Positions 25,668 through 35,022 of a stretch of 64,000 bases of DNA are shown piece after piece. Both the position numbers and the translations under genes were made by a program. Under the pieces are notes generated by a model that saw only the letters and a list, made by a program, of their open reading frames with translations, had not been told where the DNA came from and did no database searches. Position 1 is the first letter of the stretch; every line of letters starts with the position of its first letter. Source of the stretch: an uncultured Porphyromonadaceae bacterium (lineage in GTDB: Bacteria; Bacteroidota; Bacteroidia; Bacteroidales; Muribaculaceae); contig CABUVO010000002.1 of assembly GCA_902495075.1 (NCBI GenBank), positions 62,001-126,000 of the forward strand, written 5' to 3'.

Positions 25668-28091
25668 GTGTCAACAACAAGCAGCAAACGGGTGAGCGCC
25701 GACAAGGGGCTCAATATCCTCGATCTTCTTAAATTTCTTCTCAGCCGATGGCCCTGGTATCTACTTTCCCTCGCCATCTGCTGCTCCCTGGCGTGGTATA
25801 AGAGCGCCACGGATCCCTTGGTGTATTATTCATCGGCAAAGGTAATAATCAAAGACCCATCCAATAAATCGTCTGCCGCCGGTCTCGACCGCTATTCCAA
25901 CGCCATCAACAAGGTGAACGTAGCCAACGAGATCCTGCAGTTCCGCTCCAAGCGGCTGATGCAGGAGGTGGTGTCGCGTCTCAACGCCGATGTCTCATAC
26001 ACCACCCGTCGCGGTCTGCGCGACGTGAACATCTACGGCGAAACACCCTTCACCGTCACCTTCCTCGACATGAAGCCGCAAGGCGCGGCGAGCATGGTGC
26101 TGACACCCCTTTCGCAGAAAGAGGTGTCTGTCCGCATCGTTACCGACGGCAAAGCCGGTAAGGCGATGAAGGTAGAGACCGGAAAAGTGTATAAGATAGG
26201 TGCTCTCCGATTCATGGTGAGCGGCACCGGCTCGTATTCTCCGAAATGGGCAGGCAGCGATATCGAGGTCGTGAAGCGACCCATCAGCGGAGTCGTGGCA
26301 GGCTGGCTTGCCAATCTCGGCATCCGGCAGGAAGACGATGAGGCGACAATCCTCAACCTCGCCGTGAAATCGCCCAACTCGCGCCTTGGCGCCGACATCA
26401 TCACAACCCTCATCAATGTCTACAACGAGGAATCTATCAACGATAAGAACCGCGTGGCTGTCAACACCGCCGACTTCATCAACGAACGTCTGAAGATTAT
26501 CGAGAAAGAGCTCGGTGGCGTGGAGGATGACATTCAGGAATACAAGGTTCGCAACAAGATCGTGAGCATCGGTAGCACTGCCGGTCGCTATCAGGCGGAA
26601 TCGCAGACTTACAACGCTGATGCGTTGCAATATGAGACGCAGCTCCGCATCGCCATGTATATCAAGGAATATCTCACCGATCCTGCGCGCAAGTTCGACC
26701 TTATCCCTACCAACCTCGGCATCAACGACTCGGCGATAGACTCGCAGATCTCGCAGTTTAACGCAATGAAACTGCAGCGCGACAAACTCGCCGACGAATC
26801 GTCGACCAACAACCCAGTGGTCGAAGAACTCAACAACACCCTCCAGGTGCTTCGCCTCAATATCGTGCGAGCCCTCGACAATGTGATCCTTTCCATCAAC
26901 GTGAAGCGTCGCGATGCGAAGGGTTATGAGATGGCGGCGGAAAGCCGCGTGGCTTCGATTCCGCGCATGGAGCGCGAAATGCTCTCCATCGAGCGTCAGC
27001 AGAAGATCAAGGAGCAGCTTTACCTTTTCCTTCTCAACCGCCGCGAGGAGAACGCGTTGACCCAGGCGATGGCTGACAACAATGCCCGCATCATCGACGA
27101 CCCGCAGGAATCAGGCGCCCTCATCTCCCCCGACAAGAAGAAGATAATGCTCCTCGGAGGCGCGGCTGGGCTCTTCATCCCCACGGTGGTGTTCCTGCTG
27201 ATGCTTTTCTTCGACACGAAAGTGCGCGGGCGCCGCGATGTGCGCGACGCAGTGTCGGTGCCCTTCCTCGGTGAGCTGCCTCTCGACCGCGAGATCGACG
27301 AGCAACTGAAGAAAGGTATGAAACTTTCGGAGATCACCTCCGACCGCAACTCACCCACGGGTGAGGCGATGCGCGTGCTCCGCACCAACATCGACTTCAT
27401 GACGCGCCGCGACGGCAAGAAATCGCAGGTGATCATGCTCACTTCATTCAACGAAGGAGCCGGCAAGACCTTCACCGCGCTGCATCTCGCCCACGTCCTG
27501 ATGGGTGCCGGCAAGCAGGTGGCGGTGGTCGATCTCGACATACGCAAGACAACCCTGACAAAACGCTTCGGCGTAAGCCGCAGCCATGTCGGCGTTACGG
27601 AATATCTCTCCGACCCACAGGTATTGATCTCCGACATCATCGTTCCCGGTGATGGCAGTCCGGACCTTATGCCTGCCGGCACGGTTCCGCCGAACCCCGT
27701 GGAGCTGCTGATGGACAGCCGTCTCGATGGACTCATCAACTATCTCCGCAAGATCTATGACTTCGTGATCCTCGACAGCGTGCCTGTCGGCATCATGGCT
27801 GATGCCACGGTGGTAAGCCGTGTCGCAGACCTCACTGCCTTCGTGGTGCGCGCCGGCAAGCTCGACAAGCGCCAGCTTCCCGAGCTCGAAACCCTTTATG
27901 AAGAAGGCAAGCTCGGCAACATGGGCATCGTGCTCAACGGTGTCCGCGGCGGCTCCGCCTATGGCTACGGTTACGGGTATGGTTATGGTTACGGCTATGG
28001 CTACGGCTACGGATATGGTTACGGTTACGGACACTACGGCTACGGCGGCAAGAAGCGCCGCCCCTGGTGGAAGAAACTTTTCCGCAAATAA
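25668..28091 (+). CDS. Wzc-type polysaccharide co-polymerase / tyrosine autokinase
   Basis: An 807-residue inner-membrane chain-length regulator fused to a BY-kinase. Wzz-type first membrane helix near residues 24-46, a large periplasmic coiled domain to about 490, a second helix near residues 495-518, then the cytoplasmic kinase. Walker A is NEGAGKT (residues 595-601), Walker A' VAVVDLDIRKT near 620 and Walker B FVILDSVPVG near 700. The C-terminus has twelve consecutive Tyr-Gly pairs, then H and two more, before a basic KKRRPWWKKLFRK end. BY-kinases autophosphorylate such Tyr clusters to control polymer export. GTG start, shortly after wza. Confidence 0.95.
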   Translation: MSTTSSKRVSADKGLNILDLLKFLLSRWPWYLLSLAICCSLAWYKSATDPLVYYSSAKVIIKDPSNKSSAAGLDRYSNAINKVNVANEILQFRSKRLMQEVVSRLNADVSYTTRRGLRDVNIYGETPFTVTFLDMKPQGAASMVLTPLSQKEVSVRIVTDGKAGKAMKVETGKVYKIGALRFMVSGTGSYSPKWAGSDIEVVKRPISGVVAGWLANLGIRQEDDEATILNLAVKSPNSRLGADIITTLINVYNEESINDKNRVAVNTADFINERLKIIEKELGGVEDDIQEYKVRNKIVSIGSTAGRYQAESQTYNADALQYETQLRIAMYIKEYLTDPARKFDLIPTNLGINDSAIDSQISQFNAMKLQRDKLADESSTNNPVVEELNNTLQVLRLNIVRALDNVILSINVKRRDAKGYEMAAESRVASIPRMEREMLSIERQQKIKEQLYLFLLNRREENALTQAMADNNARIIDDPQESGALISPDKKKIMLLGGAAGLFIPTVVFLLMLFFDTKVRGRRDVRDAVSVPFLGELPLDREIDEQLKKGMKLSEITSDRNSPTGEAMRVLRTNIDFMTRRDGKKSQVIMLTSFNEGAGKTFTALHLAHVLMGAGKQVAVVDLDIRKTTLTKRFGVSRSHVGVTEYLSDPQVLISDIIVPGDGSPDLMPAGTVPPNPVELLMDSRLDGLINYLRKIYDFVILDSVPVGIMADATVVSRVADLTAFVVRAGKLDKRQLPELETLYEEGKLGNMGIVLNGVRGGSAYGYGYGYGYGYGYGYGYGYGYGYGHYGYGGKKRRPWWKKLFRK
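27960..28046 (+). repeat. Hexanucleotide TAYGGN tract encoding the Tyr-Gly tail of Wzc
   Basis: Twelve TAY-GGN codon pairs in a row, one CAC codon, then two more pairs. Third positions vary (TAT/TAC, GGC/GGT/GGA/GGG), so the DNA is not a clean microsatellite and the amino-acid pattern seems to be what is kept. Confidence 0.85.
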
Positions 28092-28414
28092 ATTTGCGGA
28101 ATTTGTAATGTTCAATGTGAAATGTTTAATTAAGTTTGACGCAGGAGATTGACTCAGATTGTCGAATCAGACTCTGTGTCTCTGCAGGTCGTTAACGACC
28201 CTCTGAGCCGAAAAAATCTGGAACAAATGTTGCGCATCAAACACTCTGTACCTCTGTGCCTCTGTGTTTGACTTTTAGCGACAAATTTTGAACAGTAGAA
28301 CAATAGAACAATAGCTTTATGCAAATCCTAATGTTCTAATGTACTAATGTTAAAAATTACCTATACCTCTAATGTTAAAGACAAAAATCGAATAATTCAA
28401 AAACAGCATACAAT
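28092..28414 (+). repeat. Intergenic repeat mosaic with third ACACAGAG-type element
   Basis: After the Wzc stop comes a GTAATGTTCAATGTGAAATG run. Next is an ACTCTGTGTCTCTGCAGGTC element with a GGTCGTTAACGACC stem and CCTCTGTGCCTCTGTGTTTG end (28170-28272), then GAACAGTAGAACAATAG and TCTAATGTACTAATG runs. No inverted partner of the element is present here. No gene; no clear promoter before the 69-codon gene. Confidence 0.75.
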
Positions 28415-28624
28415 ATGGAAATGGAAAAGAAAAAGAAAGATTATGAGGCACCCGACATCAAGGTGACTCAGGTCGAAATCGAGAGCTCGATCTGCAACGG
28501 CTCTATTGAGCCGGAGGTGCAAACAACTGAGGGTACAAGTACCGTCTCGCAGGATGTGAGCACCGGCTTTGAGGCAGATAATAACTTTGGCTCCGGAACC
28601 TGGGATAATCAGACGACCAATTAA
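28415..28624 (+). CDS. Short peptide of unknown function, possible modified precursor
   Basis: A 69-residue, strongly polar protein. It opens with a basic MEMEKKKKDYEAPDIKV stretch, then VEIESSICNGSIEPE, and ends in a Ser/Thr/Asn/Gly-rich tail without hydrophobic segment. Bacteroidales genomes contain many small proteins with this KKYExPxIKxxxxExExSI-type N-terminus beside surface lipoprotein genes; their role is not established. Only 18 bases separate it from the fimbrillin-PLC gene. Because the locus also has PqqD-like, HprK-like, peptidase and exporter genes, it is the best visible candidate for their peptide substrate, with one Cys and many Ser/Thr for modification. That link is inference. 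Confidence 0.6.
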   Translation: MEMEKKKKDYEAPDIKVTQVEIESSICNGSIEPEVQTTEGTSTVSQDVSTGFEADNNFGSGTWDNQTTN

Positions 28625-28642
28625 TATCTTCTAAAAAAATTG

Positions 28643-31123
28643 ATGATGAAAGCAAAATACATATACATAGCATCTTTGGCAGCATTAGTGCTGACGGGAT
28701 GTAAGGATGACGAGATCATCAACCGCCCGGATGTCAGCGGCAATGAGGTGCAGTTTGGTGCTTCTTTGGATCCCGTGACCCGTACCGAATATGGAGAGAG
28801 AGAAGGCAATGCTTATCCAATCTATTGGAATCACGGGTCAAATCTTGATAAGATCTTTATCTTCTCACCTGATGGCCGTCCCGGTTTTCAGCAGGGGTAT
28901 TATGAGGTGCAGCCTAACGACGCGGGACAAACTTCTGCTACAACTGTGGTGCGTACAAGTGAAACCGGTGTGCAGTGGGGCAGCGGTGAAACCAGCGACT
29001 TCTACGCGTTTTATCCCGGAAAAGAGTCATTCGGACTTCAGGTTAATGGCTCAACTTTGACCGCTACATTACCCGGAGAACAGATGGTGACTTTCGCTGC
29101 GGATGCATTCCCGTCTGATCCTACAGCTCAGGATATCACTATTTCCGGCACTCCGGATATGAACTACTGCATGATGTATGCCCAGACCCCCAATGTGCCC
29201 GCTGGTGCGGATAATAAGATTTCGCTACAGTTCAAACCGTTGTCGTCAGTACTTGATATTACCATTAATGGTACGGATGATGAGACAAACTTTTATGTCC
29301 CTGAAGATCCTACATTGCCTGGAAGAACATGGGCGCAGGTAACGTCAATAGAAGTGGAATCGAAAAATCATCAGATATCCGGAACATTCAGTTATGATTT
29401 CGCAAAAAATACTTATACCGCGAATTCCGCACAGGCAAAGGATAAGGTGATACGTGTGGATACACGAGTTCAGAAGAAAGATGCTAATGGGAAAGATATT
29501 CTCGAAGGAATCACTTTGTATAAGAATCAGAGATTGAATGTCAAGATATTTCTTCTTCCAACTGCCGATCTGAATGATCTGACTATCACGGTGCATACCG
29601 CAGACAACCGCGTGTGGATAAAGGATCTTACTCCAACTATGGGACAGTGGAAGACAAGTCAGATAAACCCTGTTGTTCTTCCTAAGCTCAATCTGAAGAA
29701 CAAAAAGTTTGACTATTCTGTATGGATGTCGCAGCTTGATCCGAATATCATGGCATCCGAGCTTTCGCTTCCCGGTAGTTGCATGTCGTTTGTGGCGGAT
29801 GCAAAGACCACATTAAGTGATGGTCTAAAAGTCCAGACTTTGAACTATGAACAGCAATATAATCAAGGTGTTAGGGTTTTTCAGTGTCATGCATATTTGG
29901 ACAAAACTCAGACCGGCGCAGATGACAGTACGGGAAGAATTATGGTGAGGGTCGGAGAACATGATACTGGAATTGGATTTTTTGATATGATTAAGAATTT
30001 ATGTGGGTTTATGAGGGATAACCATTCGAATGAATATTGTGTGGTAGTTGTTTCCGATTATATTTCAGGAGAATCAACTCTTGCCGAGTTCTACGCAAGG
30101 TTGAAAGAGGTTAGTCAATGGCATGAGATTTCTCCTCTTTTGGCTGATAATGTAACCTCTAAAACGACTCTTGGAGAATTAGCCGGAAAGGTTATTCTGA
30201 AAATTCAGCTAAAAGGTGTAACACAACCTAATATTCAACCTGTGGAGATGCAGGAAGCATTATCTTGGATAAATGCATGGGATCAATTAGAAGGTTCAAA
30301 TGCATTACTTTCTCAATGGGTAGGAGGCGCACGTTCGCTAGTTGTTTATGCTCGTTCGGCATATGGAACAGTAGGTGGCGGCTCATATGTGAATTTCCGA
30401 AATTTAAATAATGGATATACGCAGGATTCCAGCGTTAAGCCATCTGATAATCCCAATTATTATCTAAGTAATGCATCCGGTATAAAAGGGGCAGCATTAA
30501 GAAATATACTGGTTAATACGAATTGGGATGGACCTACTCGGGTGTATAACTATTATTGGCCAACTGGTGTCAGAAGTGGTTTAAGTACTATTTACGCTGT
30601 AGGAACATCTTCTCTAATTGAGAAGCCGGATGATAATACGCTTGCATCGGATTTCTGGTATATATTTGTTGAACATAATCAGGCTTCCTATATGACTTCT
30701 ATGGTTAGTCAGTTATGTAGCGCTATTAATAATACATATAAAGGGTATAATAACAAGCGTTATATGAATTATGTTGGAGGCACCGCAGGTAGTGCCGCTG
30801 ATCTTACTTCTGTATCTAATACATTGTATGAAAACTGGTGGAATGCAATAGTTAACTCCGAAACAATCAATGGCACGACACTGATGAAGAAACCATGGGG
30901 ATGGGTGCTTTTCAATCTTGTGGGTGAAACCATGGGACGTATGATTAATATCGAAGATAACAGTATCGCTGCATCCGCTGGGAGTACTGGTACATGGATT
31001 ACTCCGGTTCAGCGAGTCATCATGCATAACAACGACTTCATAATGACCAGGGGACAGACAACTTCGAAAGTCGCGCCCCAGGGAGATTCCAAACTTACTC
31101 CATCAGCGGTGTCGTTGTTCTGA
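28643..31123 (+). CDS. Lipoprotein with fimbrillin-like N-terminus and degenerate PI-PLC-like domain
   Basis: An 826-residue surface lipoprotein. The signal peptide ends in ALVLTGC with acidic residues behind the Cys (KDDE), a surface-export feature in Bacteroidota. VQFGASLDPVTRTEYGE near residue 35 is the fimbrillin-like family signature, and beta-rich sequence continues to about residue 350. From about 360 the layout follows phosphatidylinositol-specific phospholipase C X domains: VWMSQLD, LSLPGSCMSFV, then YEQQYNQGVRVFQCHAYL. The canonical PGTHDS is here PGSCMS, so the first catalytic His is Cys380 and the Asp is Met; activity is doubtful. The ATG at 28643 is preferred over the TTG at 28640. 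It could be a binding or adhesin module. Confidence 0.75.
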   Translation: MMKAKYIYIASLAALVLTGCKDDEIINRPDVSGNEVQFGASLDPVTRTEYGEREGNAYPIYWNHGSNLDKIFIFSPDGRPGFQQGYYEVQPNDAGQTSATTVVRTSETGVQWGSGETSDFYAFYPGKESFGLQVNGSTLTATLPGEQMVTFAADAFPSDPTAQDITISGTPDMNYCMMYAQTPNVPAGADNKISLQFKPLSSVLDITINGTDDETNFYVPEDPTLPGRTWAQVTSIEVESKNHQISGTFSYDFAKNTYTANSAQAKDKVIRVDTRVQKKDANGKDILEGITLYKNQRLNVKIFLLPTADLNDLTITVHTADNRVWIKDLTPTMGQWKTSQINPVVLPKLNLKNKKFDYSVWMSQLDPNIMASELSLPGSCMSFVADAKTTLSDGLKVQTLNYEQQYNQGVRVFQCHAYLDKTQTGADDSTGRIMVRVGEHDTGIGFFDMIKNLCGFMRDNHSNEYCVVVVSDYISGESTLAEFYARLKEVSQWHEISPLLADNVTSKTTLGELAGKVILKIQLKGVTQPNIQPVEMQEALSWINAWDQLEGSNALLSQWVGGARSLVVYARSAYGTVGGGSYVNFRNLNNGYTQDSSVKPSDNPNYYLSNASGIKGAALRNILVNTNWDGPTRVYNYYWPTGVRSGLSTIYAVGTSSLIEKPDDNTLASDFWYIFVEHNQASYMTSMVSQLCSAINNTYKGYNNKRYMNYVGGTAGSAADLTSVSNTLYENWWNAIVNSETINGTTLMKKPWGWVLFNLVGETMGRMINIEDNSIAASAGSTGTWITPVQRVIMHNNDFIMTRGQTTSKVAPQGDSKLTPSAVSLF

Positions 31124-31248
31124 TGATAGGAGACTTTGAATCCGTTTATAATCAGATATTTTAGTGGAGCGTGGAGCCGCTGTGGAGCGACTTCACGCAT
31201 ACACTTTTTTATAGCATTACAACGTATTAACCTAATAAATACCATATT

Positions 31249-33750
31249 ATGAATAAGAATCTAACCTTCCTGTCAGTGGCGGCTCTGTCGCTGATGGGGG
31301 TGTCTTGCTCTGCGGAGAAAGATTTTCAATTCGAGAGCAAAGGTAACACCACCATCTTCGCGCAGAGTGAGGAGGTGGGATGCCAAACAAGAACCGCAGT
31401 CGATAATACAGAATATGAAAGCGGTGAGATCGGCATCAATTGGATTGCTTCCGACAAGATAGGTGTTTTCGGAAATGCCGGAAGCGCTAACGTGGCTTTC
31501 AGCAATAACATATCTTACGAAACGCCTTCAACCACTTTCAGCGGTGATCTAAAATCAGGAGAAACTCCATTATACGCATATTTCCCTTATTTGGCAACTG
31601 CCGGAAATGAAGCAACCTCTATCAAGGGAAATCTTTCAATAGAACAGAAATATAATTCCGTGACTCGTGCTCTCGACAGCGATTGGAAAGTAGGAAAGGC
31701 TGTTGACGGGGGAAATAAGTTCTCTTTCACTCATATATTTCCGTTCCTGCAGTTTGTGGTGAATGCCGAGGGGACAGAACTCACAGGAGAAAGACTCGAA
31801 AGCGTATCGTTGAAAATCGAAGGCGCGCAATTGGGTGGTACATTCAGTTATGATCTGGTAAATGACAAACTCACGGTAGATCCAGATGCAACAGCGAATA
31901 CCGTGACAATGCAATGGACGGATGCTCCGCAGCTTTCTGCAGCTACATTCTATGGGTATATGTCTTGTATGCCGGCAGATCTCTCCGGCAAGGAGATTGA
32001 AATAACTTTGCTTACGAATTATCATAAGGTAGTATTTACGGCTCAGAGTAAAGCCGGAGCTTTGACTCCTAACAATTACTATACAGTGCCGTTGATCCTC
32101 AGTAAATTCAAAGACAGCTGGACAAAAACCGTACGAGAAGACAAGGTGCCCCAGGGTGAGTATGTTTCCGCGCTGGAGAGTAAGCTTGCCTGCGCAAACT
32201 GGGTGTTTACGCTTCCTGACACTCCTTTTATGCATAAGATCCGTGTGCCGGATGCAGGCGCCACGATTAATGTATATGGTCTGCCCGAAGGTTTGACATG
32301 GAATGCTCGCCGATCTTTGGTTGAGGGTAAGGTTGCCGCTGAAGGAGAGTACACGTATACAGTATTCGTTACCAAACCCAATGGAGAAACCTATACAGAG
32401 GGTGTCAAGCTCACTGTAAGCAATTCTCTGCATCAGCCTACGCCTCATATGGGGTGGCAAAGCTGGAATGTGCTTGAGATGAATATCAGCGAGAGCTCTT
32501 TGAAAGAGATAGCTGACGCGCTTGTAAATAATGGATTCAAGGATGCCGGATATATCTGGCTCGGAATCGATGATTCATGGCAGGCGACAGATGGCTCTCG
32601 CGATGATAGCGGTATGCCTGTAGTAAATTCTACCAAATTCCCCAACGGATTTAAGACCGTAACTGATTACATACATTCAAAAGGTTTGAAGGCTGGTATC
32701 TACAGCGATGCCGGAACTGAAACTTGCGCAAGCGGAAGTCAGGCTGGTGGAACTATGCTCGGTGCATATGGCTATGAAGATGTTCATGCGAGATACTTCA
32801 CGGAATGGGGTTTCGATAAATTGAAGGAAGACTGGTTCTGGAGCGGACATGGAGATAATAATGGTGCACTTGATGCAAGCAGCACACCGTTGGCATTCGA
32901 ACTTTACAAGAAAATGGGTGATGGCATCAAAGCCAACGGAAACAAGATTCTCCTCTCAATGTGCGAATGGGGATTGCACGAACCCTGGAAATGGGGACCG
33001 GAAGCAGGTGCTTCCTCATGGCGAATGAGCTATGATCTTCGTGATGGCTGGATGGGTGCCGTCTCTCAAAATGGGAATGCGAACAGCAATAGCGACAATA
33101 GCGGAGGGATCGGTCTTTACAATACCATTCATTTGATGCGTGATCTATGGCCCTATGCAGGAGTGAACCGCTTCAATGATCCGGATATGCTTTGTGTCGG
33201 AATTCGCGGTACAGGATCCTCTTCTAATGATTTGGTGTATGGTGTAACAAAAAGCACAACAGGGATAATCAATAAGACTACCACTTACAAAAAAGATGGA
33301 AAGACATATACAGGTATGAGCGACGCCGAGTATGAGACAGAGTTCGCTATGTGGTGTATGTGGTCGGCTCCTCTGTTGATGACTCTTGATGTGCGTAAAA
33401 CAGATCTCAATGCTCATGACCTTGCGCTGCTGAAAAATAAGGAACTGATTGCCATCAATCAGGATCCGATGGGTCAGCAGGCGGAATATATCAAGGCTGA
33501 CGGCAATGTGTGGTATTTCTGTAAGGATCTTGCCAATGGCGATGTGGCGATTGCTGCTGTGAACCTTGGCGATTCTTCAGCTTCATATTCGATCGTGAAA
33601 GGCGACTATGATGCTTTATATGAAGGATCTTCTTATGCTTCTCGTGAATTGATATCTTTGAAAGACGGCAGTGTGCTTGATGAGTCATCACCGATTACCG
33701 GTACATTGGCTGCTCATGCCACAGTTGTGTATAGGCTCAAGAAACAATAA
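31249..33750 (+). CDS. Lipoprotein with fimbrillin-like N-terminus and GH27 alpha-galactosidase domain
   Basis: An 833-residue lipoprotein. The signal peptide ends in SLMGVSC; TRTAV and INWIASDKIGVFG (residues about 45-75) mark a fimbrillin-like N-terminal region. TPHMGWQSWNVLEM near residue 400 starts a GH27 barrel. FDKLKEDWFWSG places the catalytic nucleophile at Asp528, and WRMSYDLRDGW the acid/base at Asp596, both in the positions of human alpha-galactosidase A, so it should be active on alpha-galactosides or alpha-N-acetylgalactosaminides. The last 80 residues form the usual beta domain. It may trim host glycans or the cell's own polysaccharide. It follows the PLC-like fusion by about 125 bases. 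Confidence 0.88.
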   Translation: MNKNLTFLSVAALSLMGVSCSAEKDFQFESKGNTTIFAQSEEVGCQTRTAVDNTEYESGEIGINWIASDKIGVFGNAGSANVAFSNNISYETPSTTFSGDLKSGETPLYAYFPYLATAGNEATSIKGNLSIEQKYNSVTRALDSDWKVGKAVDGGNKFSFTHIFPFLQFVVNAEGTELTGERLESVSLKIEGAQLGGTFSYDLVNDKLTVDPDATANTVTMQWTDAPQLSAATFYGYMSCMPADLSGKEIEITLLTNYHKVVFTAQSKAGALTPNNYYTVPLILSKFKDSWTKTVREDKVPQGEYVSALESKLACANWVFTLPDTPFMHKIRVPDAGATINVYGLPEGLTWNARRSLVEGKVAAEGEYTYTVFVTKPNGETYTEGVKLTVSNSLHQPTPHMGWQSWNVLEMNISESSLKEIADALVNNGFKDAGYIWLGIDDSWQATDGSRDDSGMPVVNSTKFPNGFKTVTDYIHSKGLKAGIYSDAGTETCASGSQAGGTMLGAYGYEDVHARYFTEWGFDKLKEDWFWSGHGDNNGALDASSTPLAFELYKKMGDGIKANGNKILLSMCEWGLHEPWKWGPEAGASSWRMSYDLRDGWMGAVSQNGNANSNSDNSGGIGLYNTIHLMRDLWPYAGVNRFNDPDMLCVGIRGTGSSSNDLVYGVTKSTTGIINKTTTYKKDGKTYTGMSDAEYETEFAMWCMWSAPLLMTLDVRKTDLNAHDLALLKNKELIAINQDPMGQQAEYIKADGNVWYFCKDLANGDVAIAAVNLGDSSASYSIVKGDYDALYEGSSYASRELISLKDGSVLDESSPITGTLAAHATVVYRLKKQ

Positions 33751-33822
33751 TCCAAGGTTGGAAGGGACTGATCCTCTCTTCCAATCACCAAATTTAATAA
33801 ACATTATAAACAACAATTCATT

Positions 33823-35022
33823 ATGAAAATGAAATTGGTAATGGCAGGGACGCTGCTCGCGTCGCTGACCGCAATGCCTCTCGCCGCCCAGACCCGGACG
33901 GAGGTGGTTGAGGTGATCGAGGATGTGGAGGCTACCAAGGGCAGCTCCCTTACCTCGGATTTCAAGAGCAACTGGTTTATCAGCGCTGGTGCGGGTCCGC
34001 AGGTCTTTTTCGGAGACCACGACCGTCAGCGCAAGTTCGGACAGCGCATATCTCCGGCGCTCGACATCGCCGTGGGTAAATGGATTACTCCGGTGGTGGG
34101 TCTCCGCCTGATGTACAGCGGTCTCTATGCCAAGGGTGCTACACAGAACGGCATTTTCTCTACCGGTCATCCGATTGATGGCAAGCCATGGCATGGCTAC
34201 TGGCTGGAGGATTCGAAATTCGATTTCATGGATCTCCATGTTGACGTGCTCTTCGACCTCTGCAACTGGATCGGCGGTTACAATCCGAAACGCATCTACA
34301 GTATCGCGCTCTATGCCGGTGCCGGGTTCGGCTATACCTGGAACCGTCCTCATCAGAATGCAATCGCTGCCAACGTGGGTCTCTTCCACATGTTCCACCT
34401 CGGCAGGGCATGGGATATCAACATTGACATGCGCCTCTCCGGTTTTCATGACGGCTTCGACGGCGCAGACGGCAATCGTCCGTTTGATGGTCTGACAACC
34501 CTCTCCGCCGGCGTGACCTACCGCTTCGCTCCGCGCGGCTGGAAGGTGAAGAGAGAGGTTGTGACGGTTTACGACAACAGTGCCGTGAACGATCTCCGCA
34601 ATCAGGTGGCTCGCCTCGTGGCTGAGAACGAGAAACTGGAGAAGGATGCCAAAGCCGGTAAGAATGTTTCGCACAAGACTGTGGAATATATCGGCGGTGA
34701 TTACCTGATCTACTTCCCGATCAATGTGAGTGAACTGAGTCTTGCCGACCGTGCGCAGCTCGAGCAGTGTGCCACTGCGATCAAGAACGGTCCGAAGGGA
34801 GCCAAATACCTCATCATGGGTTACGCCGATAAGGCAACCGGTACTCCGGAGGTCAACGAGATCCTTAGCCGCGCCCGCGCTGAATCAGTGCGTGCCTGTC
34901 TCGTCAACGAGTTCGGCATTTCAGCCGACCGCTTCGACGTTCGCTGGAAGGGCGGTGTAGGCAACATGTTCTACGACGATCCGACCCTCAGTCGCGTCGT
35001 AATCCTCAGCCCCGTGAAGTGA
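33823..35022 (+). CDS. OmpA-family outer-membrane protein
   Basis: A 399-residue secreted protein with a signal peptide ending near AAQ (residue 24). A beta-rich N-terminal half (to about residue 245) resembles an OmpA-type barrel. A short coiled region (VNDLRNQVARLVAENEKLEK) follows near residue 255, then a C-terminal OmpA peptidoglycan-binding domain. In that domain ILSRARAESVRACLVNEFGI near residue 345 and YLIMGYADKATG near residue 326 carry the conserved Asp and Arg that contact diaminopimelate. The stop overlaps the GTG start of the peptidase-like gene. It probably anchors the envelope or supports the surface polymers made here. Confidence 0.88.
   Translation: MKMKLVMAGTLLASLTAMPLAAQTRTEVVEVIEDVEATKGSSLTSDFKSNWFISAGAGPQVFFGDHDRQRKFGQRISPALDIAVGKWITPVVGLRLMYSGLYAKGATQNGIFSTGHPIDGKPWHGYWLEDSKFDFMDLHVDVLFDLCNWIGGYNPKRIYSIALYAGAGFGYTWNRPHQNAIAANVGLFHMFHLGRAWDINIDMRLSGFHDGFDGADGNRPFDGLTTLSAGVTYRFAPRGWKVKREVVTVYDNSAVNDLRNQVARLVAENEKLEKDAKAGKNVSHKTVEYIGGDYLIYFPINVSELSLADRAQLEQCATAIKNGPKGAKYLIMGYADKATGTPEVNEILSRARAESVRACLVNEFGISADRFDVRWKGGVGNMFYDDPTLSRVVILSPVK

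Noticed and set aside
26033..28115. Long open frames on the minus strand opposite Wzc
   Set aside because: They are shadows of a GC-rich coding strand; the plus-strand frame has all Wzc motifs. The same holds for the antisense frames opposite fusA, secY and rpoA.
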